From positions 62,001 to 126,000 of the forward strand of contig NZ_MRYA01000008.1 of NCBI RefSeq assembly GCF_001921745.1: a stretch of DNA of 64,000 nt, in the 5' to 3' direction. The position numbers and the translations under genes are program-made. The notes below the pieces were generated by a model. That model was not told the DNA's origin and searched no databases. It saw only the letters and a list, made by a program, of their open reading frames with translations. Positions 55,340-64,000 of this stretch are shown one piece after another; within the stretch, counting starts at the first letter, position 1; every line of letters begins with the position of its first letter. Origin of the DNA: Psychrobacter sp. Cmf 22.2 (lineage in GTDB: Bacteria > Pseudomonadota > Gammaproteobacteria > Pseudomonadales > Moraxellaceae).

Positions 55340-58069
55340 ATGTTCTCTTTCGATGCTGCTTCTATTAACCTCACTCCGCTACCCTCTTTTCCTGCGTCAG
55401 ATACGGTCTCATCATCTGATACGGAGAAGTCTTTACTTGGTATACCCAAATGGTTGACCCAAATTAATACTGATATTAACCGCGCCCTTGAGCGTGGAGC
55501 GAATATTCGTCAATTGGTTGGCGCTCGTAGCGATGCCATTGATGATTTGCTGATGGCGTTGTTTACGTGGTTTGAGTTGGACAAGACGGATTTGGCATTA
55601 TTTGCAACTGGCGGCTATGGGCGTAATGAGCTGTCATTATACTCAGATATTGATATCTTGCTATTAGCCCCTAATGAGTTAAAGCCGAACGTTAGCAGTA
55701 AGATTGATAGATTGGTAGCGATGCTATGGGATATTGGACTAGAGCCTGCGTTATCGGTACGTAGTGTCGATGACTGCTTGGAAGCTGCAACAGATCATAC
55801 GGTTGCCAGTGCCTTACTAGAAGCACGATTATTAATCGGTAATGAAGCGCTAAAGAGCATTCCTGTAGATGTCGTCAATAAGCTATGGTCCCAAAAAGAT
55901 TTTTATGAAGTAAAAATCAATGAAGCCAAGGCGCGTTATATTCGGCATAATGCTACTGAATACAATCTTGAGCCCAACATCAAAACAGCGCCAGGCGGAC
56001 TGCGCGATATTCATATCGTCGGTTGGGTGACCAAGCGCTACTTTAGAGTCAGCAAGCTTTATGACTTGGTACAACAAGGCTTTGTGACCGAAAAGGAGTT
56101 CGATGAGCTAAGCTTTGCTGAAAGCTTCTTATGGCAGATACGTCATTATTTGCATGAGATGACTGGTCGCAACGAAAATAAGCTACTGTTTGATTATCAG
56201 CGTGATATTGCGCAGCGGATGGGTTATGAGACGCAGCCAGATGATCAACCCAATGCCGCCGTTGAGCGTTTTATGCGTGACTATTATCGCTGTGCAATGC
56301 AAATATCCACGCTGTCTGAGATGCTCATCAACCATTACTACGAAACCATCATAGAACCGCATTTACCAGAACACGAGCAGCCAACTAAGCGCCCTCTAAA
56401 CGCCCTCTTCAATCAGGTCGGTGAGCAAATTGCCATCTCCCATCATCGTGTGTTCTCTCAGCACCCTGAAGCGATTTTAGAGATGTTTTTACTCATGGGA
56501 CAATATGGGATAAAAAGTATTCGAACTCGAACTCTGCGCGCACTAAAAATTGCCGCGCGTGGTATCGATCAGACCTACCGTGACAATCCTGAACATCAAG
56601 CGTTGTTTTTGGAAAATATAAAAGAGCAGAATTATCTGTTTCATCGTTTGCGTGCGATGAACCGCTACGGGGTACTGGGTAATTATATCCCCGCCTTCGC
56701 GCAAGTGACCGGTCTTATGCAGTATGACTTATTTCATCGTTATACGGTCGATGCGCACACGCTATTTTTGATACGAATTTTGCACCGCTTTACCGACGCG
56801 CGTTTTTATGAAGACTTCCCATTGGTTAGTGCGATTTATCAGCGTATTGAGCGCAAAGAGATTTTAGTATTGGCAGCGATGTTCCATGATATTGCAAAAG
56901 GTCGCGGCGGTAATCACAGTCAGCTTGGAGAGACTGAGTCGATTGAGTTTTGTTTGGCGCATGGTATGAGTAAAGCCGATGCTCATCTGGTAGGCTGGCT
57001 GACGCGCTATCATTTACTCATGTCTATGACTGCGCAAAAAAAGGACATATCAGATCCTGAGGTGGTGACTGTCTTTGCTGATTTGGTCGGCAATGTCACT
57101 CATCTCAATCACTTGTATGTACTGACAGTGGCGGATATGAACGCTACAAATCCGCAGCTTTGGAACAGCTGGCGGGCGACTTTGATGAAACAATTATACT
57201 CACAAACGCGGCGTATTTTACGCGCCGATATTGACGCACCGACCAACCGCCAAGATATGATTCGCGCGACACGTAAGCAAGCGCTGACGATGCTTGATAA
57301 CGTTGATAATCAACATATGAATCGTGATGAGGTGCTTAGATTATGGAATGAATTAGGGGATGAGTACTTTTTGCGCGAGATTGCAGAAGATATCTTATGG
57401 CATACCGAAGCCATCTTAAACCATCCTCCTATCGGCTATGCTTCTAATGCTGATAGCACGCCATTAGTCGTATTACGCGAGCATCGGGAGCTGGCTTTAG
57501 ATGCTGTGCAAGTGTTTGTATATACCCAAGATCAAGCCAACCTATTTGCCGTTACCATGGCAGTATTTGATCAGATGAATCTTGATGTACTAGACGCCCG
57601 AATCATTACCGCGACCCGTGACTTTGCTTTGGACTCTTATGTATTACTTGATCGTAGCGGTACATTACTAAAAGATGAGGACAGCCAACAAGAGCTAAAG
57701 CAGCGTTTGGTCAATGCCTTTAAAAACCCTACAACCCCCAAGCTTGCGCAAAAACGTATCCCGCGCCAGCTTAGACACTTTGATGTGCCGACCGTTATTG
57801 GCTTTGAGTTTAATGAGGCTTCAGGTCAGCATATCATGAGCTTACAGACGCTTGATCAGCCAGGACTTTTGGCCCGAGTGGGACAGGTGTTTTTACAGCA
57901 AGGTATTGAAGTGCATGCAGCTCGCATTACAACTTTAGGTGAACGCGCAGAAGATATGTTCTATCTTAGTGATCAAAACGACGCGCCCTTATCTATAGAC
58001 AAACTTGATACGTTAAAAGCCGCTTTGATTGCTAGTATCAGTGTCTTACCAGATAGCAGCCACTCTTAG
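55340..58069 (+). CDS. glnD: Bifunctional uridylyltransferase/uridylyl-removing enzyme GlnD
   Basis: GlnD uridylylates the PII proteins (GlnB/GlnK) under nitrogen limitation and removes UMP when glutamine is high. The 909-residue product has the nucleotidyltransferase domain with GGYGRNELSLYSDID near residue 91 (G-G, D-x-D). A helical domain follows, then the HD domain with MFHDIAKGRGGNHS near 514. Two C-terminal ACT domains follow at about 715-780 and 830-909 (VFVYTQDQANLFAV, LQTDQPGLLARVGQV type). All motifs look intact. It is followed by a convergent membrane protein gene. Confidence 0.97.
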   Translation: MFSFDAASINLTPLPSFPASDTVSSSDTEKSLLGIPKWLTQINTDINRALERGANIRQLVGARSDAIDDLLMALFTWFELDKTDLALFATGGYGRNELSLYSDIDILLLAPNELKPNVSSKIDRLVAMLWDIGLEPALSVRSVDDCLEAATDHTVASALLEARLLIGNEALKSIPVDVVNKLWSQKDFYEVKINEAKARYIRHNATEYNLEPNIKTAPGGLRDIHIVGWVTKRYFRVSKLYDLVQQGFVTEKEFDELSFAESFLWQIRHYLHEMTGRNENKLLFDYQRDIAQRMGYETQPDDQPNAAVERFMRDYYRCAMQISTLSEMLINHYYETIIEPHLPEHEQPTKRPLNALFNQVGEQIAISHHRVFSQHPEAILEMFLLMGQYGIKSIRTRTLRALKIAARGIDQTYRDNPEHQALFLENIKEQNYLFHRLRAMNRYGVLGNYIPAFAQVTGLMQYDLFHRYTVDAHTLFLIRILHRFTDARFYEDFPLVSAIYQRIERKEILVLAAMFHDIAKGRGGNHSQLGETESIEFCLAHGMSKADAHLVGWLTRYHLLMSMTAQKKDISDPEVVTVFADLVGNVTHLNHLYVLTVADMNATNPQLWNSWRATLMKQLYSQTRRILRADIDAPTNRQDMIRATRKQALTMLDNVDNQHMNRDEVLRLWNELGDEYFLREIAEDILWHTEAILNHPPIGYASNADSTPLVVLREHRELALDAVQVFVYTQDQANLFAVTMAVFDQMNLDVLDARIITATRDFALDSYVLLDRSGTLLKDEDSQQELKQRLVNAFKNPTTPKLAQKRIPRQLRHFDVPTVIGFEFNEASGQHIMSLQTLDQPGLLARVGQVFLQQGIEVHAARITTLGERAEDMFYLSDQNDAPLSIDKLDTLKAALIASISVLPDSSHS

Positions 58070-58128
58070 CTTGGCGTGACTGCTATCAACCGATTTAAAG
58101 GGTACGGTTCTAATTAAGTAGTATGGTG

Positions 58129-58839
58129 CTAAGATATAGCAATCAGGCTTTTATAGATCATTTTATCAGCATAAGGTGACAGCTCTTCGTCAGCAATCTC
58201 TGGTGGCAGTATTTCTGCTTCTATTTGATACTCTCCTAATATCAATCGCCCAGCTTCGACTTCTTTTTGGAGCAGTCGTTGCAGGCTTGCCAGTTTCAAA
58301 TGTGACTTATAACGCTCATAAATCGTTTGTAAAGAGATGGGCGCACTGGCATGAATAGCAGGTAAAATAATATCTGATGCCAGTATATACATCTCATTCA
58401 ACGCTTGTTCGCGTACCAGATCTGCACTATCGATATTGTTTTGCAAACGATTTGCCAAACGTCCTTTAGACGACAACATCACTACAAATAGCAGTGTCTG
58501 CACACCAAATACAGCCATATACATCCACAAATACAGCTCTACATTTAATAGACTACTAAGTAGCATAAGAACGATAGCCACAACAAAATAGCTGACCAAT
58601 TGCCATAATAGCCACATAATTAGACTATTATCTCCAAACCAAAACATCCAGCGCTCTTCTAGGGCAATAAGGCTCTGACGCGCTTCCCACCATTGCTGTT
58701 CACGCTGTTTTAGCTGCTCGCAAAAACTGGCTTTTTGTAGATCGATATCACTGCTACTGTTTTCAACGTCGTTGGCACTATTATCGAGCATGTCGATATC
58801 AAGACGGTTAGTTCTAGAAGCTTTAAGCATATCAATCAT
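58129..58839 (-). CDS. Membrane protein of unknown function
   Basis: The 236-residue protein has an acidic N-terminal region, a basic/Trp-rich amphipathic stretch (EQQWWEARQSL) and two or three membrane helices (about residues 76-97, 101-121). A cytosolic C-terminal domain with a Leu-rich helix (LASLQRLLQKEVEAGRLIL) follows, perhaps winged-helix-like. No known family is recognised. It lies between glnD and dapC, convergent with glnD and divergent from dapC. The start could be Met1 or Met4. Confidence 0.65.
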   Translation of the reverse strand: MIDMLKASRTNRLDIDMLDNSANDVENSSSDIDLQKASFCEQLKQREQQWWEARQSLIALEERWMFWFGDNSLIMWLLWQLVSYFVVAIVLMLLSSLLNVELYLWMYMAVFGVQTLLFVVMLSSKGRLANRLQNNIDSADLVREQALNEMYILASDIILPAIHASAPISLQTIYERYKSHLKLASLQRLLQKEVEAGRLILGEYQIEAEILPPEIADEELSPYADKMIYKSLIAIS

Positions 58840-59078
58840 CCTAACAATGGCTTGCCATAATCTATGGTAAGCATTGTATCTATTGTTGTTATTTATAAGC
58901 TACGAGTGATAAGACCAACAGCTAAGTCATTGAACGTCTTAACAAATAATTGCTCAGACAATGACAGCGAATGTAAAGCAAGAAGGAAAAGACAAAAAAT
59001 AAGAGAAGTGCTACACTGTCTGAATGTAATTTTTCTTTATAGTTTTATTATCAATGGCCTATTATAGTTACCTAATCT

Positions 59079-60332
59079 ATGAATAACAACTTAATGCGTT
59101 TACATCCATATCCGTTTGCCAAAATGGCGACTCTTTTAGCAAACAGCGCTCCAGCCCCTGCCTACACAGAGATTAAGCTTGGCATAGGTGAACCAAAACA
59201 CAAGCCACCAACATTTGTACTGGACGCGCTACAAGAAAACTTAGACAAACTATGTCGATATCCGACTACTAATGGTACTTTTGAGCTGCGTCAAACCATT
59301 GCGCATTGGCTCGAAAAGCGGTTTTTTTTGCATCACGTCGATGCCAATACCGAAGTACTGCCGGTCATGGGCACGCGCGAAGCTATTTTTAGTTTTGTAC
59401 AAGCGGTGGTGAGTCACGACGAAAATACAGCTAAGCTAGAAGACAAGACAGATAATAAGCCATGTGATCCTATCGTCGTCATGCCCAATCCTTTTTATCA
59501 AATTTATGAAGGAGCTGCGATACTTGCGCAAGCGGCGCCATACTTTGTACCTTGCACATTGGACAATGACTTTAAAGGCAATTATCGCACTGTGCCGAAA
59601 GATATCTGGCAACAAACGCAGCTTTTATTCGTCTGTAGTCCAAACAACCCGACCGGCTCTGTGATGACCATGGATGACTGGGAGTTTCTTATCCGTCTGT
59701 CAGATAAATACGGCTTTATTATCGCCAGCGACGAGTGCTATAGCGAACTGTACTTTGACAAAGCGCCTATTGGTCTGCTACAAGCTTGCGCCGAACTTGG
59801 TCGTAATGATTTTAAAAACTGCGTCGTATTTCACTCATTATCGAAGCGCTCAAACCTCCCCGGTCTACGCTCAGGCTTTATCGCAGGCGACGAGACTATT
59901 TTAAAATCTTATTTACAATATCGTACCTATCAAGGCTGTGCGATGCCTATACCGCATCAGATTGCCTCTATCGCGGCTTGGCAAGATGAGAAACATGTGG
60001 CGCATAATCGGGCGCTATACCAAGAAAAATTTGCGTTGTGGATGGCAGAATTAGGCGAGCTACTAGATTTACGTATGCCTGAGGCTGGATTTTATTTTTG
60101 GGTAAAAGTCCCTGAACAGTTCGATGGTGATGACGAAGTCTTTGTTAAAGTACTGTATGAGCAAGCCAATATCCATGCGCTTGCTGGGCGTTACTTGTCA
60201 CGTGAAGTCAATGGTAAAAATCCCGGTCAAGGTTATGTCCGTATCGCTCTGGTTGCTAGTGTTGAAGAGAGCCGTGAGGCAATTGAGCGTATTCGTAAAT
60301 TGTTAACGGAGCATACCAAGTCATCTGTATAA
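59079..60332 (+). CDS. dapC: Succinyldiaminopimelate transaminase
   Basis: DapC makes N-succinyl-LL-diaminopimelate in the lysine/peptidoglycan pathway. The 417-residue protein is a fold-type I PLP aminotransferase. It has the PLP Lys256 in SLSKRSNLPGLRSGF, the SPNNPTGSVM block near residue 188 and SDECYSELYF near 213. The N-terminus MNNNLMRLHPYPFAKMATLL matches the DapC type that lies beside glnD in Pseudomonas and relatives. The upstream region (58840-59078) holds its promoter and that of the divergent gene. Confidence 0.93.
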   Translation: MNNNLMRLHPYPFAKMATLLANSAPAPAYTEIKLGIGEPKHKPPTFVLDALQENLDKLCRYPTTNGTFELRQTIAHWLEKRFFLHHVDANTEVLPVMGTREAIFSFVQAVVSHDENTAKLEDKTDNKPCDPIVVMPNPFYQIYEGAAILAQAAPYFVPCTLDNDFKGNYRTVPKDIWQQTQLLFVCSPNNPTGSVMTMDDWEFLIRLSDKYGFIIASDECYSELYFDKAPIGLLQACAELGRNDFKNCVVFHSLSKRSNLPGLRSGFIAGDETILKSYLQYRTYQGCAMPIPHQIASIAAWQDEKHVAHNRALYQEKFALWMAELGELLDLRMPEAGFYFWVKVPEQFDGDDEVFVKVLYEQANIHALAGRYLSREVNGKNPGQGYVRIALVASVEESREAIERIRKLLTEHTKSSV

Positions 60333-60584
60333 TCAGTAAATGGCTCAGCAACTGCCGGATGAGTTTTTGTATTTTTCAATTATCATCATAGCGTCGCTCT
60401 TATCTTTAGTCGCTCTCATATCCCTATTAACAATAATGTTATAAAGGGCAAGATAGTGCTATAGTAAGACAATATCGTTTTACTATAGTCGCCTATGCAG
60501 CTCAGCTTTTTTATGACTTTGTCTTAGTCATTGAGTTTGCGATGATAAACTGCTTGTGTGGACGACGCTATCAAGGATGATGCC

Positions 60585-62603
60585 ATGCCCCATCTTGATT
60601 TTACCCAGCCCCCATTTGACGTCCTGCGTCTCACTGAACGACAAAGTCTCAAAAAAAACACCCAAGTTCGCTATCTTGGCGCAAATGAAGCCTTATCTAG
60701 CGATGACTTACACAACTTTTTTGTGGTATTAAAAGGGCAGATTGACCAAACACTGGCGGATGAGTTAGTCGCTTCCTATTTCGGTAGTAATCACTCCGAT
60801 CAACTCAACAGTAACGACTGGTTTGATGGTCGCCGGACACCTGAATCGCAACACCATATCAAAAAAACTCAAGACAATGAGCCTTATCCTGATACTTATC
60901 AGTATATTGCTCATGAAGACACTTTGTTGCTCCAAATCAGTGGCACCGCTATCGATAAAATCAGCGCGCAAAATCATCTGGTCCGCCAATTACTATCAGA
61001 CAAATTGCCTGAGAGGTTAAAGGCACTACGGCAACGACGTAGTTCACCAGCTCAAGGACTGGGTCTGAATGCCGGAAGCTATACGGCGCAGCAAGAAGTA
61101 CAGCAAATCATGCTACAACCAGTCACTAATGTCATGCTACTGCCTGTACATATTATCGACGCTGACCATAGCCTACATGAAGCTGCGCGTATCATGACCG
61201 AGGCTGGACTGAAGCATGTGCTGGTACGTCCAAAGAGTCATTTATTAGAGCAACCCATAGATATACTTAACAATGCTGAAGATATCTCTCAGCCTGAAAT
61301 TGAAACTGAACATAGCCTTACCCACCGTTCAGATCGTGAGCTTGGTATCTTGACTGATACTGATATCTGCCGCGCTGTTAGCGAACAACAAGACCCTGCC
61401 ACCACTCCCTGCCAGTATTTTGCCAGCTTTAACCTACGCACTATCAATGCGCACAGTGAGATTGGTGATGCGCTAATGACCATGACTCGCTACCGTATTC
61501 ACCGATTACCTGTCATCGATAATAAAGGTCAGGTCGTCGGGGTATTGGGTCAAAGCGATGTATTGGCTTATCTTGGTCACCACTCACAGCTTATTAGTGT
61601 TCAAATTGAACAGGCAAAGGACTTAAACAGCCTAGATACGGCGGTCGAACTCATCGGTCGCTATATTCGTACGCAGCATCAAAACGGAGTCAAGATTGGT
61701 ATTGTTAGCCGCATGGTGCAAACGCTAAATGCGCAAGTCTTTACTAAGCTTTGGAAACTGATCGTTCCTGATGAAGTTGTAGCAAATACCTGCGTTATCG
61801 TGATGGGCTCAGAGGGTCGCGGTGAGCAAATCATGCGTACTGACCAAGATAACGCGCTCATCATTCGTGATGGCTTTACTCATCCTGATTTGGCGCAGTT
61901 TGCCGATACCTTTAATAACCACTTAGCAGATCTTGGCTATCCATTATGCGATGGCAAGATTATGATGAATAACCCAATGTGGCGACAACCGCTAAAACCG
62001 TTTAAAGCCCAAATCAGCTTATGGTTCAAAAACACCGATCCGATGCACAGTATTTACTTATCCGCCATACTCGATGGTGAGTACGTCTGTGGCGATGAAT
62101 CTCTGCTAAACGATATACGTGACCATCTAAAAACGGCGCATCGGCAATCAGATCGGATGTTTGTACGGCAGTTTGTACGGGCGGCGCTCCAGTTCGGTGA
62201 CGTCAATCAATGGTGGCAAAAGTTTGTGCCGTTATTAAGCGGTAAACCCAGCTCGCATGATATTGACCTTAAAAAAGCCGGTATTTTTCCACTGGTGCAT
62301 GGTATTCGTGCTTTGGCATTAGAAAATGATATTTTAGAAGTACCTAGCACTAAAGGTCGCCTCAAAGTTTTGGTACAAGCTGGCGCTTTAAACCAAGAGC
62401 GTGCTGACACTTTATCAGAAGCTTTAGAGTTCTTTATGGCGCAGCGTTTATCGGTTGCACTCTCTACAGATGATAAGTATGCACGGCACGTCGACCCAAC
62501 TACCTTATCAGCGCTAGAGCGCGACCTATTAAAAGAGTGTCTTGCCGTGGTAAAAAGCTTTAAAACACAGCTGCGGCAGCATTATCAACTAGAGGCATCA
62601 TAG
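60585..62603 (+). CDS. CBS-pair/DUF294 putative nucleotidyltransferase
   Basis: The protein has an N-terminal region (1-150) that resembles a degenerate cyclic-nucleotide-binding domain and a CBS pair (about 180-330; VNVMLLPVHIIDADHSL, LTDTDICRAV, ITMTRYRIHRLPVIDN type). The DUF294 nucleotidyltransferase domain follows, with GSEGRGEQIMRTDQDNALI near residue 408 (G-S...D-x-D), and then a DUF294_C helical domain. The frame opens at a GTG (60558), but the ATG at 60585 has AAGGA 7 nt upstream and fits better. It is 17 bp upstream of an exonuclease gene, so they are cotranscribed. The pairing is common in gammaproteobacteria; the substrate is unknown. Confidence 0.85.
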   Translation: MPHLDFTQPPFDVLRLTERQSLKKNTQVRYLGANEALSSDDLHNFFVVLKGQIDQTLADELVASYFGSNHSDQLNSNDWFDGRRTPESQHHIKKTQDNEPYPDTYQYIAHEDTLLLQISGTAIDKISAQNHLVRQLLSDKLPERLKALRQRRSSPAQGLGLNAGSYTAQQEVQQIMLQPVTNVMLLPVHIIDADHSLHEAARIMTEAGLKHVLVRPKSHLLEQPIDILNNAEDISQPEIETEHSLTHRSDRELGILTDTDICRAVSEQQDPATTPCQYFASFNLRTINAHSEIGDALMTMTRYRIHRLPVIDNKGQVVGVLGQSDVLAYLGHHSQLISVQIEQAKDLNSLDTAVELIGRYIRTQHQNGVKIGIVSRMVQTLNAQVFTKLWKLIVPDEVVANTCVIVMGSEGRGEQIMRTDQDNALIIRDGFTHPDLAQFADTFNNHLADLGYPLCDGKIMMNNPMWRQPLKPFKAQISLWFKNTDPMHSIYLSAILDGEYVCGDESLLNDIRDHLKTAHRQSDRMFVRQFVRAALQFGDVNQWWQKFVPLLSGKPSSHDIDLKKAGIFPLVHGIRALALENDILEVPSTKGRLKVLVQAGALNQERADTLSEALEFFMAQRLSVALSTDDKYARHVDPTTLSALERDLLKECLAVVKSFKTQLRQHYQLEAS

Positions 62604-62620
62604 AGGGATATTCGACTGAT

Positions 62621-63226
62621 ATGAGTTGGTTAAAGCAGTTGTCTGCTACATGGCAAAAGTCGCAATTGCAGCGTCCTGAGCTGGCATCGATGTTTGACAA
62701 GCCTATAGCTGAGCAATGGGTCGCGATAGACTGTGAGATGACGGGGCTCAATCCTAAAAAGCATCACTTATTATCGGTAGCAGCCATTCATATCAATGGC
62801 AATACTATCGATACAGGTAATGGCATGCACTTAGTTTGCAAACCGCCTGTGATGCCTGATCGTGATACCATTGTGATTCATGGTTTGCGTACCGCTGATG
62901 TCGAAAACGGGATGAGCTACGATGAGATGCTCGAGTTACTATTACCTTTTATTGATAATCGTCCAATAGTGGGATTCTGTCCAAAGATAGATACGGGCTT
63001 TTTAAATCCCTTGGTAAAACGCTATATGGGCACTACTTTACCCAATGATGTTATTGATGTGCGGCACCTATATAGCCGGCGTGTAAGCGGTCAAACCCAA
63101 GGCCTCTCCGGTCAATCACAGCATCTGACCAGTATCTTGGCGCATTATGATATTCCTGAGCTTGGCACGCATGATGCTTATAACGATGCCATCATGACAG
63201 CGATGGCATTTTTGCATGTACGTTAA
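62621..63226 (+). CDS. DEDDh-type 3'-5' exonuclease
   Basis: The 201-residue protein is a DnaQ-like exonuclease. The D-x-E motif is in VAIDCEMTGLN near residue 37. A second acid lies in the FCPKIDTGFLNPL segment, and the C-terminal HDAYNDAIMTAMAF has the catalytic His and Asp. Usually Exo II reads HN..FD; here it is CPKID, a variant. Similar proteins sit right after DUF294/CBS genes in relatives. It may act on RNA or DNA ends, perhaps regulated by its partner (inference). Confidence 0.88.
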   Translation: MSWLKQLSATWQKSQLQRPELASMFDKPIAEQWVAIDCEMTGLNPKKHHLLSVAAIHINGNTIDTGNGMHLVCKPPVMPDRDTIVIHGLRTADVENGMSYDEMLELLLPFIDNRPIVGFCPKIDTGFLNPLVKRYMGTTLPNDVIDVRHLYSRRVSGQTQGLSGQSQHLTSILAHYDIPELGTHDAYNDAIMTAMAFLHVR

Positions 63227-63285
63227 AGCTCGTCGCCAATTCATGTTAATATATGCGGTTTTTGCCACCTGATGGTAGACCATTC

Positions 63286-64000
63286 ATGCAACTCACCTTC
63301 AAACTTTACACGCCTCCTACAACGATTGCCAAACTGAAGCTTTTTTGCACTTATTTGCGACCGCTTAATCAGTCTAGCAAACGCTTATCAACGCTTGCAC
63401 TATTTGCCACAGCTATCATAACGCCACTTCACGCACAGGCAGCCCTACCAGACGCTATCCAAGCAGCACTATCGCGAGCAGATTTAACCGCAGCCGATAT
63501 TAGTATTATCATTACCCCAGTGGGGGATAAAAACGCAAGTCGACTACCCTCTCCGATTCAGGTTATTGACAGCGATATTGTTGACAACAATGATACTCAG
63601 ACTCAGCTTGCAAGCACCAATTCTGAGACCAATAGCACCAGTCAAAAAACGGCGCAAACCAATAACAATAATGTCAAAAATGATGTCAGTCAGCAGATTA
63701 CTTTGACTACTATCGAGAAGCGTACGATTAAAAAACATGAGCAAAAATTGCTTGCTTATACGGATGATCCTTATACTTATCAAAGTCTAGAGAGCATTCC
63801 AACAGTACTCTCAGATAATGTAAGCTCAAAATCTATTAACAATGCTAATAGCGATGAAGATGCCCATGTAAGTGCTAATGTAAGTACTGATAAAGACAGT
63901 AGTGCTAACGTTGCTACGCCAACGATCAAAATTTCATTCTCACCTTTATTAAGTCATCAACCAGATATCGCGCGCACGCCAGCCAGCACGATGAAACTGG
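63286..64000 (+). CDS. dacB: D-alanyl-D-alanine carboxypeptidase/endopeptidase (PBP4-like), cut by the window
   Basis: The frame opens with ATG at 63286 and runs to the window end, so only ~238 N-terminal residues are seen. It has a long basic leader with a hydrophobic helix (LSTLALFATAIITPLHAQA, cleavage near AQA). A PBP4-like opening follows (LPDAIQAALSRADLTAADISIIITPVG). The catalytic S-x-x-K comes at Ser234-Lys237 (TPASTMKL). In E. coli DacB the Ser is near residue 62; here a Ser/Asn/Thr/Asp-rich, poorly conserved stretch of about 130 residues lies before it. It cleaves peptide cross-links in the periplasm (family knowledge). Confidence 0.85.
   Translation, partial: MQLTFKLYTPPTTIAKLKLFCTYLRPLNQSSKRLSTLALFATAIITPLHAQAALPDAIQAALSRADLTAADISIIITPVGDKNASRLPSPIQVIDSDIVDNNDTQTQLASTNSETNSTSQKTAQTNNNNVKNDVSQQITLTTIEKRTIKKHEQKLLAYTDDPYTYQSLESIPTVLSDNVSSKSINNANSDEDAHVSANVSTDKDSSANVATPTIKISFSPLLSHQPDIARTPASTMKL

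Noticed and set aside
1..64000. CRISPR array
   Set aside because: No regularly spaced direct repeats seen and no cas genes.

Overview
This window looks like chromosomal sequence from Psychrobacter or a close Moraxellaceae relative (Gammaproteobacteria). The evidence is gene order and protein style. mreBCD diverges from gatCAB, the trpF-trpB-trpA-accD-folC-dedD block is intact, and glnD sits beside dapC. The proteins are moderately AT-rich, N/D/T-rich gammaproteobacterial types. This is inferred from sequence alone; no database was searched.

Layout. 1-2912 (minus): the 3'-truncated Maf gene and the rod-shape operon mreB-mreC-mreD. 3424-6831 (plus): gatCAB, the tRNA-dependent amidotransferase, followed by tRNA-Pro(GGG). 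7192-10062: a clearly more AT-rich four-gene accessory operon just downstream of the tRNA. 10146-15400: a YdhR-type monooxygenase, a DUF1853 protein, an outer-membrane barrel, a large lipoprotein and a DUF2726 protein. 15681-22822 (minus): tryptophan and fatty-acid/folate genes. 23060-33903: phrB, a DUF4230 protein, proS, queF, an ABC-2 exporter, cytochrome c5, tRNA-Arg(CCG) and a CobB-type sirtuin. 34028-41660: adenine deaminase, the lemA/TPM cluster, an AGCS alanine symporter and two tandem fasciclin lipoproteins. 42307-46107: metH. 46135-50557: a single-chain restriction-modification locus bracketed by two inverted copies of a structured repeat. 50796-64000: a methyltransferase, a DUF2256 protein, a TolB-like lipoprotein, a META lipoprotein and its tiny paralogue, map, glnD, dapC, a DUF294/CBS protein, an exonuclease and the start of dacB.

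The most interesting locus is 7192-10062. It encodes a DUF2326-type SMC-like ATPase, a small middle component and an ABC-3C C-terminal-domain protein, which together make an ABC-three-component conflict system. The CTD protein has no enzymatic effector domain. It carries instead a short Gln/Asn/Gly motif (Q-S-G-x-x-N-x-Q-Q-I) that recurs in the 64-residue transmembrane protein encoded just upstream. The motif fits the spacing of RHIM-like amyloid signalling motifs. This suggests a split system in which the sensor recruits a small membrane effector by motif-motif assembly.

The second interesting item is the pair of ~166-nt repeats at 46135-46301 (minus) and 50393-50557 (plus). Their ends are conserved, while their long central hairpins differ in sequence but keep their pairing. 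They flank a restriction-modification gene that is interrupted by one in-frame amber codon.
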